From Lentzea sp. NBRC 102530 (GTDB taxonomy: Bacteria; Actinomycetota; Actinomycetes; Mycobacteriales; Pseudonocardiaceae), in the NCBI RefSeq assembly GCF_030269365.1, contig NZ_BSTF01000008.1, forward strand, positions 186,001 through 250,000: DNA of 64,000 nucleotides, written 5' to 3'. Every line of letters begins with the position of its first letter. Position 1 is the first letter of the stretch. Below, one piece after another: positions 17,220-24,899 of this stretch. The notes under the pieces are model-generated. The model saw only the letters and a program-made list of their open reading frames with translations. It was not told where the DNA came from and did no database searches. The position numbers and the translations under genes are program-made.

Positions 17220-17225
17220 TACGAT
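17220..17225 (+). promoter_or_regulatory. candidate -10 box for leaderless TetR mRNA
   Basis: TACGAT matches TAnnnT, and its last base is 7 nt before the first base of the GTG start at 17232. There is no Shine-Dalgarno. It directly follows the operator-like repeat 17161-17214. Confidence 0.45.
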
Positions 17226-17231
17226 CCTGGT

Positions 17232-17822
17232 GTGCCGAGGATCAGCGCAGACACCGTCGCCGAGCATCGCGCCAACCGGCTGCGCGCCCTTCTGGACGCC
17301 GGGCGGGACATCGTCGCGACCGAGGGAGCGGAGGCGCTGACGCTCGCGTCGCTCGCCAGACGGGTCGGGCTGTCGCGGCCGAGCCTCTACGAGTACTTCC
17401 GCTCGCGTGAGGAACTGGTCGCCGCGATCGTCTCGGACGCGCTGCCGGAGTGGGCGGACAAGCTGGAGGACGCGGTCAACGGCGCGGCGTCGGTGCCCGC
17501 GAAGATCGAGGCGTACCTGCGCACCGAACTCGCGATCATCACCGACGGCAGCCACGGCGCGGTGGTGGCGTTGTCCGCGCACACGTTGCCGGACACGGCA
17601 CGCGAGCAGATCCGGGCCGAGCACGAACGGCTGCTGGCGCCGCTGGTCGGGGTGTTCAAGACCGCCGGGGTGGAACGGGCTCAGCTGCGGGCGATGCTGG
17701 TGCACGCCATGGTCGAGGCGACGTCCCGGATGATCACGCCGGGCCGCAGCGAGCACAACGAGGCGGTCATCCGGACGTTGCTCGACCAGGTGGTGCACGG
17801 GCTGGACAAGCCCATCAGCTGA
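17232..17822 (+). CDS. TetR-family transcriptional regulator
   Basis: 196-aa repressor-type protein. The N-terminal helix-turn-helix is clear (LDAGRDIVATEGAEALTLASLARRVGLSRPSLYEYFRSREELV, about residues 20-62), and the C-terminal ligand-binding region ends in a helical DQVVHGLDKPIS. GTG 17232 is supported by a -10 box positioned for leaderless transcription. It probably controls the divergent ABM gene, and perhaps the ABC exporter 228 nt downstream, which has its own perfect palindrome at 17976. The ligand is unknown. Confidence 0.9.
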   Translation: MPRISADTVAEHRANRLRALLDAGRDIVATEGAEALTLASLARRVGLSRPSLYEYFRSREELVAAIVSDALPEWADKLEDAVNGAASVPAKIEAYLRTELAIITDGSHGAVVALSAHTLPDTAREQIRAEHERLLAPLVGVFKTAGVERAQLRAMLVHAMVEATSRMITPGRSEHNEAVIRTLLDQVVHGLDKPIS

Positions 17823-17975
17823 ACGGGACCACCGCGCCGTGGCGGACGAGGTGCTGACGTCCCACGGCTTTCGCTCGGCCGTCCCGCGCCTCGTCGCGCC
17901 AGCGGGCGACCTGCGCGTCCAGTTCGCCGCTCCGCCCAGGTGCGTCGCGGGCCGTTCCGGAGAACGACGTGGGGC

Positions 17976-17993
17976 ATCAACCGATCGGTTGAT
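17976..17993. promoter_or_regulatory. perfect 18-bp palindrome, candidate TetR-type operator
   Basis: ATCAACCGATCGGTTGAT is identical to its reverse complement. It lies 57 nt upstream of the ABC exporter ATPase start, in a 227-nt gap after a TetR gene with no other visible coding potential. ACCGATCGGT-type cores are common TetR-family operators. Confidence 0.6.
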
Positions 17994-18049
17994 CGCGGTC
18001 GCGCTCGTCGTTCGATGATCTTTCGTACCCGGTCTCCGAGGCTGGGGGC

Positions 18050-18943
18050 ATGGCAATCATCGAAGTGCGCGGCCTGGGCAAGAGGTACGGGCCCCGGGTC
18101 GCCGTGGACGCCGTGTCGTTCGAGGTCGCCGAGGGGGAGATCTTCGGTGTGCTCGGGCCGAACGGGGCGGGCAAGACGACGACGGTCGAGTGCGTGGCCG
18201 GGCTGCGGACGCCCGACTCCGGCAGCGTGACGGTGCTCGGGCGGGCGCCGGGGGACGTGCGGGCGGCGATCGGCGTGCAGTTGCAGGCATCGGCACTGCC
18301 GGAACGGATGCGGGTCCGCGAGGCGCTGGAACTGTTCTCGTCGTTCTACCCCTCGCCGGTCGACTGGTCGGAACGCCTCGGGCTGGGCGGGCACCTGCGG
18401 TCCGAGTTCGGGCAGCTGTCGGGCGGGTTGAAGCAGCGGTTGTCGATCGCGCTGGCGCTGGTCGGGTCGCCGCGGATCGCGATCCTCGACGAGCTGACGA
18501 CCGGGCTCGACCCGCAGGCGCGGCGCGACACCTGGTCGGTGATCGAGGAGGTGCGCGCGGCCGGCGTGACGATCGTGCTGGTCACGCACTTCATGGAGGA
18601 GGCGGAACGGCTCTGCGACCGGGTGGCGGTGTTCCGCGACGGCCGGATCGTGGCGCTGGACTCGCCCTCGGCGCTGGTGTCGCGGGTGGACGGTGCGACG
18701 CGGGTGCGGTTCGTGCCGTCCGGTTCTCTGGACGTGGCGTTGCTGGAGGCACTGCCGGAGGTCACCTCGGTTTCTCTGCTGGGGGAGCAGGTGGTGGTGT
18801 CTGGGTCGGAGGACCTGCTGCACGCCGTGACCTCGTTGCTGGCGCGGCGGTCCGTCGTCGCGCGTCAGCTCCGCGTCGACCAGGTCTCGCTGGACGACGC
18901 CTACGTCGAACTCACCGGGGGTCGTGATGTGGAAGATCGTTGA
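18050..18943 (+). CDS. ABC exporter ATP-binding protein (DrrA-like)
   Basis: 297-aa ATPase of an ABC-2 exporter. Walker A is GPNGAGKT (about residues 35-42), the signature LSGGLKQRLSIALAL, Walker B IAILDELTTGLD and the switch His lies in VTHFMEEAERL. The C-terminal ~80 residues are the divergent domain of drug/antibiotic exporters. Note DELTTGLD in place of the usual DEPTTGLD. GGCTGGGGGC precedes ATG 18050. It is the first gene of a four-gene operon with its permease and a two-component system. Confidence 0.92.
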   Translation: MAIIEVRGLGKRYGPRVAVDAVSFEVAEGEIFGVLGPNGAGKTTTVECVAGLRTPDSGSVTVLGRAPGDVRAAIGVQLQASALPERMRVREALELFSSFYPSPVDWSERLGLGGHLRSEFGQLSGGLKQRLSIALALVGSPRIAILDELTTGLDPQARRDTWSVIEEVRAAGVTIVLVTHFMEEAERLCDRVAVFRDGRIVALDSPSALVSRVDGATRVRFVPSGSLDVALLEALPEVTSVSLLGEQVVVSGSEDLLHAVTSLLARRSVVARQLRVDQVSLDDAYVELTGGRDVEDR

Positions 18944-19652
18944 GGTCGAGGCGCGGTTGTTCCTGCGCGATCGGCTGAACTCGTTGTTCGCGATCGTGTT
19001 CCCGTCGGTGCTGTTGCTGGTGCTGGGGGCCGTTCCGACGTTGCGGACGCCTGACCCGAACTTCGGCGGGCTGCGGTTCATCGACAGCTACATGTCGGCG
19101 CTGGTCGTGTTCACGTTGGTGTTCATCGGGTTGCAGCGCCTGCCCGCGGTCGTGGCCACCTATCGCGAGACGGGGGTGCTGCGGCGGCTGTCGACGACGC
19201 CCATGCACCCCGCGCGGTTGCTGGTCGGGCAGCTGGTCGTGAACTTCGCGGCGACGATCTTGTCGGTGCTGCTCCTTACAGTGGTGGGGTACGTCGTTTT
19301 CGGCGTCGACCTGCCTCACCACCCCCTCGGCCTGGCGTGTGCCGTGGTGCTGGGAGGCGCGAGCACGTTCGCGCTGGGCCTGGTGATCGCCGCACTGGCA
19401 CCCACCGCGCGGGCGGCCGGTGGCGTGGCGACGGTGGTGTTCATGCTGCTGATGTTCTTCGGCGGCGTGTACCTGCCGCGGTTCATGCTGCCCTCGGTGA
19501 TCCAGACGATCGGTTCGTACACGCCTCCCGGAGTGGAGGCCCTGCAACAGGCGTGGCTCGGCAGCGCGCCGGACTGGAGGCATCTCGCGATCATGGGGCT
19601 CGTGGGCCTCGTGGCGGGTACCGTCGCGGCCAAGACGTTCCGCTGGGAGTAG
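18927..19652 (+). CDS. ABC-2 type exporter permease
   Basis: 241-aa membrane protein with six predicted transmembrane helices and the ABC-2 pattern RETGVLRRLSTTPMHPARLLVGQL after TM2, then LGLVIAALAPTARAAGGVATVVFMLLMFFGGVYLP. It pairs with the upstream ATPase, whose 3' end it overlaps. ATG 18927 and GTG 18924 are adjacent alternatives behind a GGGGG ribosome site. The substrate is unknown; the family exports antibiotics and lipids. Confidence 0.9.
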   Translation: MWKIVEVEARLFLRDRLNSLFAIVFPSVLLLVLGAVPTLRTPDPNFGGLRFIDSYMSALVVFTLVFIGLQRLPAVVATYRETGVLRRLSTTPMHPARLLVGQLVVNFAATILSVLLLTVVGYVVFGVDLPHHPLGLACAVVLGGASTFALGLVIAALAPTARAAGGVATVVFMLLMFFGGVYLPRFMLPSVIQTIGSYTPPGVEALQQAWLGSAPDWRHLAIMGLVGLVAGTVAAKTFRWE

Positions 19653-19655
19653 CTC

Positions 19656-20813
19656 GTGGACATGGCCGCGTTGGACAGGTGGGAGCGCAGGCTCGTCTCG
19701 ATCGCCCGCGTGATCCCGTACTTCGTGCTGACCGTGACGACGGTGCTGTACTCGATCTTCACCACGCAGACGGGTGCGGAGCGCTGGTTCACCTACGGCG
19801 TCGTGGCGTTCGGCTACGTGTGGATGACGTGGTGGTTCACGCTGCATCCCGCGTGGCACGGGCGTTCCGACCTCATGGCCGTGTTCGTCGGCGGCATGGT
19901 CGTGTTCTACGGCGTGCTCGGCATGCAGGAGCACTGGTTCGGCGCGGTGTCCTACGCGGTCTACATCTACGCGAGCGAACTCCTGCGCGGCCGCTGGATG
20001 TTCTTCGTGGTGGCGTTGACGGCGGGCCTCGCGACGCTGTCGTTGTTCGGCGGGTACCCGTCCGAGGCTCCGGCGGCGTTCTGGTTGCTGCTGCTCGTGT
20101 TCGTGGTGGTGGCGTGCACCTTCACGTACGTGGGCCACGTGACGACCGAACAGTCCAGGCTGCGCAAGGAACTCCTGGAGGAGAACGAGGGCCTGCACGC
20201 CCAGCTCCTGGTGCAGGCGCACGAGGCAGGCGTGCAGGACGAACGCCACCGCATGGCGGGCGAGATCCACGACACCCTCGCCCAGGGCCTGGCGGGCATC
20301 ATCACGCAGCTGTCCGCGGCGTCCGCCGACGACTGGGAACGCCGCGTGGCGGTGGCGACCGACCTGGCCCGTTCGAACCTGACCGAGGCCCGTCGCTCGG
20401 TGCACGCCCTGCGCCCACCCGCGCTGGACTCCGCGGCCCTGCACGAGGCGCTGGACGACGTCGCCTCCGGCTGGTCGACGATCAACGGCGTGCCCGTCTC
20501 GGTCACGCTGACCGGAGCCGTGCGCACGATGCACCCCGAGGTGGAGGTCGCGCTGCTGCGCACCGCCCAGGAGGCGCTGTCGAACGTGGCGAAGCACGCC
20601 TGCGCCTCGCGGGTCGGGCTCACCCTGTCGTACATGGAGGACGTCGTGACGTTGGACGTGCGGGACGACGGCGTGGGGTTCGACCTGACGCGGCCGTCGC
20701 ACGGCTTCGGCCTGCCCGCGATGCGCCACCGCGTGCACCGCCTGTCCGGCGCGCTCTTCGTGGAGTCGGAACCGGGAGCGGGCACGGCGATCTCGGCGAG
20801 GGTGCCGTCGTGA
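19656..20813 (+). CDS. sensor histidine kinase, NarL-type partner (HisKA_3)
   Basis: 385-aa membrane kinase. About six N-terminal transmembrane segments form a sensor with little extracellular material, then a coiled segment (QSRLRKELLEENEGLHAQLL). HisKA_3 carries the phospho-acceptor His in ERHRMAGEIHDTLAQGL (about residue 206), and a HATPase_c domain has AQEALSNVAKHA and DDGVGFD. It is an intramembrane-sensing type, often responsive to cell-envelope stress or to substrates of the adjacent exporter. It begins 3 nt after the permease stop, and its stop overlaps the regulator start. Confidence 0.93.
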   Translation: MDMAALDRWERRLVSIARVIPYFVLTVTTVLYSIFTTQTGAERWFTYGVVAFGYVWMTWWFTLHPAWHGRSDLMAVFVGGMVVFYGVLGMQEHWFGAVSYAVYIYASELLRGRWMFFVVALTAGLATLSLFGGYPSEAPAAFWLLLLVFVVVACTFTYVGHVTTEQSRLRKELLEENEGLHAQLLVQAHEAGVQDERHRMAGEIHDTLAQGLAGIITQLSAASADDWERRVAVATDLARSNLTEARRSVHALRPPALDSAALHEALDDVASGWSTINGVPVSVTLTGAVRTMHPEVEVALLRTAQEALSNVAKHACASRVGLTLSYMEDVVTLDVRDDGVGFDLTRPSHGFGLPAMRHRVHRLSGALFVESEPGAGTAISARVPS

Positions 20814-21436
20814 TCCGGTTGGTCATCGTGGACGACCACCCGGTGGTGCGGGACGGCCTGCGCGGCATGCTGTCCTCGGCGGCCGACTTCGAGGTCGTGG
20901 GCGAGGCGGCGTCGGGGGACGAGGCCGTCGCGGTGGTGACGGCCGTGTCGCCGGACGTGGTGTTGATGGACCTGCGGATGCCGGGGTCGGACGGGCTGTC
21001 GGCCATCGAACGGTTGCGCGGGCACTCGTGCCGGGTGCTGGTGCTGACGACCTACGACACGGACCGGGACGTGCTGCCCGCCATCAAGGCCGGGGCGACC
21101 GGGTACCTGTTGAAGGACACGCCGCGCGACGAGTTGCAGCGGGCGATCCGGGCCGCGCACGCCGGGGAGGCGGTGTTGTCGCCGGCGGTGGCCACGCGCC
21201 TGCTCGGGCAGGTGCGGGAGCCCGCGCTGGAGCCGTTGTCGACCCGCGAGCTGGACGTGCTGGGGCTGGTGGCCAAGGGGTCCACGAACCGGGCGGTGGC
21301 GGCGGCGTTGTTCATCAGCGAGGCGACGGTGAAGACGCACCTGTTGCACGTCTACGCGAAGCTCGGGGTGTCGGACCGGGCCGCTGCCGTCGCGGTGGCG
21401 TACGAGCGCGGGCTGCTCAAGGGCCGGGGGCGCTGA
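20810..21436 (+). CDS. response regulator, NarL/FixJ family
   Basis: 208-aa regulator. The receiver domain has the DDHPVVRDGL acidic pair and phospho-acceptor Asp in VVLMDLRMPGSDG (about residue 55), the Lys in LLKDTP, and a C-terminal LuxR-type helix-turn-helix (LSTRELDVLGLVAKGSTNRAVAAALFISEATVKTHL). GTG 20810 overlaps the kinase stop (GTGA). It probably regulates the ABC exporter operon in response to the partner kinase. Confidence 0.93.
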   Translation: MIRLVIVDDHPVVRDGLRGMLSSAADFEVVGEAASGDEAVAVVTAVSPDVVLMDLRMPGSDGLSAIERLRGHSCRVLVLTTYDTDRDVLPAIKAGATGYLLKDTPRDELQRAIRAAHAGEAVLSPAVATRLLGQVREPALEPLSTRELDVLGLVAKGSTNRAVAAALFISEATVKTHLLHVYAKLGVSDRAAAVAVAYERGLLKGRGR

Positions 21437-21484
21437 GACGGGGGAGTGCTGCGACCGGGAACGCCGAGCCCGGGAACGGGACCT

Positions 21485-21515
21485 GCGGCGGGACCACTTC
21501 GGTCGGTCCCGCCGC
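21485..21515 (+). terminator. hairpin terminator between convergent operons
   Basis: GCGGCGGGACC (21485-21495) pairs perfectly with GGTCCCGCCGC (21505-21515), with a 9-nt loop. There is no U tract, as is usual in high-GC actinobacteria. It lies between the response regulator stop and the convergent purine operon end, so it may act in both directions. Confidence 0.6.
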
Positions 21516-21563
21516 CTGCGGCAACTCCCCCTTGCCGGCGGCATCCCCCCGGTGCCGCTTCCC

Positions 21564-21950
21564 TCACCCCTCGCGATGAAGGAACTCGCGCCAGTCGCCC
21601 AGATACGAGATGTCCCGGATGTCACCCGATCGGAGCAGCGGATCGACCAGGCCGTCGCGCAGGACGGTGGCCAGGGCGGCACTGCCGTCCTCCAGTTCGA
21701 TGACGCCGATCTCCAGTTCGGCGGGCTCGGCGGGGACGAGGTGGTCGCGCAGGATCTTCAGGGGCAGGTCGTAGAGCTCACCGACCACCGAGGCCGAACC
21801 CGACTCGTGCATCGCGGGGAACTTCCCCCGCACCGAGAAGTAGCGGTACTTGGCCGCACTGCGCGCCCGGCACACCATCGGGGTGCCCTGGAGCTGTGAG
21901 TGCAGCGGTCCGTCCTTCATGCCGCCGCCGTTGAGGAAGATCAGGGCCAT
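21564..21950 (-). CDS. gamma-glutamylcyclotransferase-fold / allophanate hydrolase-related protein
   Basis: 128-aa single domain. MALIFLNGGGMKDGPLHSQLQGTP followed by KYRYFSVRGKFPAMHE resembles the small domain found at the end of allophanate hydrolase (AtzF-type) and as stand-alone proteins in purine/urea utilisation clusters. CTGGAG precedes the ATG at 21950. It is the last gene of the purine operon, and its 5' end overlaps the XdhC reading frame by 173 nt. The role is probably linked to ureide or amide nitrogen recovery (inference). Confidence 0.7.
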   Translation of the reverse strand: MALIFLNGGGMKDGPLHSQLQGTPMVCRARSAAKYRYFSVRGKFPAMHESGSASVVGELYDLPLKILRDHLVPAEPAELEIGVIELEDGSAALATVLRDGLVDPLLRSGDIRDISYLGDWREFLHREG

Positions 21951-22860
21951 GACTCTCCAGGGTTCGGTGGATGGGGGTGGACAGCACGGACAGGGGGAGA
22001 CCGGTGCCGCCGTGCTGGACGGCGACGAGTTCGGCGGCGATGGACACCGCGGTCTCGGCCGGGCTGCGGCCGCCGAGGTCGAGGCCGACGGGGGAGCGGA
22101 GGCGGGCCAGGGACGTCTCCGGCACGCCGGCCTCGCGCAGTCGTTCCCACCGTTCCGCGTGGGTGCGGCGGGAGCCGAGGGCGCCGACGAACGCCAGCGG
22201 GCGCGACAACGCCTCGGTCAGCACGGGGATGTCGAACTTCGGGTCGTGGGTGAGCACGACGACGGCGGTGGACGAGTCGGTGTGCGTGGAGGCGAGGTAG
22301 CGGTGCGGCCAGTCGACGACGACTGAATGAGCCGCCGGGAAACGGGCCTCCGTGGCGAACACGGCGCGCGCGTCGCACACGGTCACGTGGTAGCCGAGGA
22401 AGCGGCCCATCTCGGCCACGGCGGCGGCGTGGTCGATGGCACCGAACACCAGCAGCCGGGGCGGGGGCAGCCACGACTCGGTGAACGTCCGGCCCTCCGC
22501 CTCGAACCGCACGGAAACCGGAACCCCCTCGGCCGATGCCGACAGGGCCGCGCGCAACGACGGGGTGTCGCGTTGCACGAGCACGTCCAGCGAACCGCCG
22601 CAGGTCAGGCCGACGGCGAACGCGGTGTCGTCGGAGTAGCCGAACGACGCGAGCGCCGGAACGCCCGAGGCGAGCACCTGGCAGGCGAGGTCGTAGACCT
22701 CGGCCTCCACGCAGCCGCCGGACACGCTGCCGATCACCTCGCCGGACGGTCCCACCGCCAGCGCGGCGCCGACCGGGCGGGGCGCGCTGCCCCGCACCGC
22801 GACGACCGACGCGACCGCGAACCGGTCCCACGAGAGCAGGGTCGTTGCCAGATCACGCAT
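21778..22860 (-). CDS. XdhC family protein (xanthine dehydrogenase maturation factor)
   Basis: 360-aa XdhC/CoxI protein, which inserts sulfurated molybdenum cofactor into xanthine dehydrogenase. The N-terminal XdhC_CoxI domain is clear (VVAVRGSAPRPVGAALAVGPSGEVIGSVSGGCVEAEV, with the conserved GGC motif), followed by the C-terminal Rossmann-like domain (LLVFGAIDHAAAVAEMGRFLGYHVTVCDAR, FVGALGSRRTH, GLDLGGRSPAETAVSIAAEL). Homology-like sequence ends near residue 305. The remaining ~57 residues are out-of-frame translation of the next gene, so the stop at 21778 looks abnormally distal. A GGAGG ribosome site precedes ATG 22860. Confidence 0.85.
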   Translation of the reverse strand: MRDLATTLLSWDRFAVASVVAVRGSAPRPVGAALAVGPSGEVIGSVSGGCVEAEVYDLACQVLASGVPALASFGYSDDTAFAVGLTCGGSLDVLVQRDTPSLRAALSASAEGVPVSVRFEAEGRTFTESWLPPPRLLVFGAIDHAAAVAEMGRFLGYHVTVCDARAVFATEARFPAAHSVVVDWPHRYLASTHTDSSTAVVVLTHDPKFDIPVLTEALSRPLAFVGALGSRRTHAERWERLREAGVPETSLARLRSPVGLDLGGRSPAETAVSIAAELVAVQHGGTGLPLSVLSTPIHRTLESHGPDLPQRRRHEGRTAALTAPGHPDGVPGAQCGQVPLLLGAGEVPRDARVGFGLGGR

Positions 22861-22915
22861 GGAAGTCCTCCCGAACGGGGCTCGGCCGGGTGGCCGCCCG
22901 GCCGAGCCCCGGCGG

Positions 22916-24322
22916 TCACTTGCCGCTGATCAGGTCCACCGCGAAGTACACGGCGAACATCAGCGCCAGGCCGGTCATCAGCCAGCCGGGCCAGCGGCCC
23001 TTGCAGATGCGCAGCACGACGAACGACACGAGGCCGGCGCCGATGCCGTTGGTGATGGAGTAGGTGAACGGGATGATGGCGATCGTCAGGAAGACGGGGA
23101 TCGTGTAATCCGTTTCCTGCCAAGGGATTCGGCGGATCTGGGTCATCATCAGGCCACCGATCACCACCAGCGCGGGTGCCGCCGCCTGGGCGGGCACGAC
23201 CGTCGCGAGCGGCGTGAAGAGCAACGCCACCAGGAAGAGGCCGCCGGTCACCACCGAGGCCAGGCCGGTCCGGGCGCCTTCGCCAACGCCCGCGGCCGAC
23301 TCCAGGAACACGGTGTTCGGGGCGGACCCCGTGACGCCACCGGCGATCGCGCCGGCACCGTCGACCATGAGGATCCTGCCCATCCCCTCGACCTTGCCGT
23401 CCTTGCGCAGCCCGGCCTCCTCGGCGACGGACGTGATCGTGCCCATCGCGTCGAAGAACCCGGACAGCACCAGCGTGAACAGGAAGATCGTCGCCGCGAT
23501 CACGCCCGCCGACACGAAGCCGCCGAACAGGTCCACGCGCCCGAACAACCCGAAGTCCGGCGTGCTCACCACCGAGTCGGGCAGCGTCGGCGTGACGAGC
23601 CCCCACCCCTGCACGTCGAACGCCGCGTTCACGCCGATCGCGACGAGCGTGGCCACCACGATGCTGATCAGCACGGCGCCGGGCACGCCCCGCGCCATCA
23701 GCACGATCATCAGCAGCAGACCGAGGCAGAAGATCGCGATCGGCCAGCCGCTCAGGTGGCCGTCGATCCCCATCCGCACCGGCACCGTCGAGTGCGCGGC
23801 GTCGGGCGTGCGGGTCACGAAACCGGCGGAGACCAGGCCCACCAACGCGATGTAGAGGCCGATGCCGACGGTGATCGCGATCTTCAACGGCTCCGGGATC
23901 GCGTTGATGATCCGCTCGCGGACCCCGGAGACGGCCATGACCACGATGCAGATGCCTTCCAGCACCACGAGACCGAAGGCCTGCGCCCACGTCATCTCCG
24001 GTGCCATCTGGAAGGCCACCACGCCGTTGACGCCGAGTCCGGCGGCGATGGCGAGGGGTGCGTTGCCGACGAGTCCCATGAGGACGGTCATCACGCCGGC
24101 GGCCAGTGCCGTGGCGGTGGTGATCTCGGCGATGGTGAGCTTGGCGCCGGTGATGTCCGCGGACGCGCCGAGGATCAACGGGTTCAGCAGCACGATGTAC
24201 GACATCGCGACGAACGTCGTGATGCCACCGCGCACTTCACGGCCTAACGTGCTGCCGCGGTCGGTGATGCGGAAGAACTGATCGAGGGCCGACGTCGGTT
24301 GTCGGCTCCGCAACTGGGTCAT
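22916..24322 (-). CDS. NCS2/AzgA-type purine permease
   Basis: 468-aa membrane protein with about 12-14 transmembrane segments. The hallmark N-terminus FFRITDRGSTLGREVRGGITTFVAMSYIVLLNPLIL and AIAAGLGVNGVVAFQ are typical of AzgA-like hypoxanthine/adenine/guanine permeases. It would import purine bases for the surrounding catabolic enzymes. It lies 95 nt downstream of the deaminase on the same strand; the gap holds a perfect inverted repeat (24351-24372), so expression may be separately adjusted. Confidence 0.92.
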   Translation of the reverse strand: MTQLRSRQPTSALDQFFRITDRGSTLGREVRGGITTFVAMSYIVLLNPLILGASADITGAKLTIAEITTATALAAGVMTVLMGLVGNAPLAIAAGLGVNGVVAFQMAPEMTWAQAFGLVVLEGICIVVMAVSGVRERIINAIPEPLKIAITVGIGLYIALVGLVSAGFVTRTPDAAHSTVPVRMGIDGHLSGWPIAIFCLGLLLMIVLMARGVPGAVLISIVVATLVAIGVNAAFDVQGWGLVTPTLPDSVVSTPDFGLFGRVDLFGGFVSAGVIAATIFLFTLVLSGFFDAMGTITSVAEEAGLRKDGKVEGMGRILMVDGAGAIAGGVTGSAPNTVFLESAAGVGEGARTGLASVVTGGLFLVALLFTPLATVVPAQAAAPALVVIGGLMMTQIRRIPWQETDYTIPVFLTIAIIPFTYSITNGIGAGLVSFVVLRICKGRWPGWLMTGLALMFAVYFAVDLISGK

Positions 24323-24350
24323 GGAGGACGGCCTTTCCCATGCCGGTGGG

Positions 24351-24372
24351 CGCGTTCCAACGCCGGAACGCG
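24351..24372. repeat. perfect inverted repeat within the purine operon
   Basis: CGCGTTCC (24351-24358) and GGAACGCG (24365-24372) flank AACGCC. It lies between the deaminase stop (24418) and permease start (24322). It could be an operator for an internal promoter or an mRNA hairpin that sets relative expression; no U tract follows. Confidence 0.45.
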
Positions 24373-24417
24373 TTTAAACAAGTGCAAGCTCCGGTCAGCT
24401 AGACAGGCTTTTGGCCG

Positions 24418-24879
24418 TCAGTAATCGATTCGGGTCGCGAGTGACGTCCACGCGGTGAACGGGGCGTTGTCCTCGCCTGTGGAGATCTGCAGCACCGGGA
24501 GTTCCCATTCCGAGCGGGACTTGCTGAACAGCTCGTAGAACTCCCGGTCGTCGAAACCGGCGGCCGCCGCGTCGTCGCGGTCGGCCGCGTAGATCACCTT
24601 GTCCACCCGCGCCCACAGCGCGGCGGACAGGCACAGCGGGCACGGCTCGCACGACGAGATCAGCGTGCAGCCGGTCAGGCGGAAGTCACCGAGGGCCTGG
24701 CAGGCCGCGCGGATCGCGACGACCTCGGCGTGTGCGGTGGGGTCGAGCGTCGGCGTCACCTGGTTCACGCCGGTGGCGATCACCTCGCCGTCACGGACGA
24801 TCATCGCGCCGAACGGGCCTCCGCCGGAGGCCACGTTCCGGGTCGCGAGATCGATGGTGGCGAGCAGATGTGCGTTCAC
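24418..24879 (-). CDS. nucleoside/guanine deaminase (CDA fold)
   Basis: 153-aa zinc deaminase of the cytidine-deaminase-like family. The zinc site is HAEVVAIRAA (His plus catalytic Glu) and SCEPCPLC (two Cys). The C-terminal SEWELPVLQISTGEDNAPFTAW region matches guanine deaminases of the GuaD type (Bacillus-like). It would convert guanine to xanthine, the substrate of the adjacent xanthine dehydrogenase. GTG 24879 was chosen because a GGAG ribosome site lies 12 nt upstream. It starts 20 nt after the XdhD stop. Confidence 0.88.
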   Translation of the reverse strand: MNAHLLATIDLATRNVASGGGPFGAMIVRDGEVIATGVNQVTPTLDPTAHAEVVAIRAACQALGDFRLTGCTLISSCEPCPLCLSAALWARVDKVIYAADRDDAAAAGFDDREFYELFSKSRSEWELPVLQISTGEDNAPFTAWTSLATRIDY

Positions 24880-24899
24880 AGCAACAAACTCCAAAAAGC

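Noticed and set aside
17823-18049. Possible small gene between TetR and the ABC exporter
   Set aside because: No frame with credible start, ribosome site or composition; it holds the 18-bp palindrome and appears non-coding.
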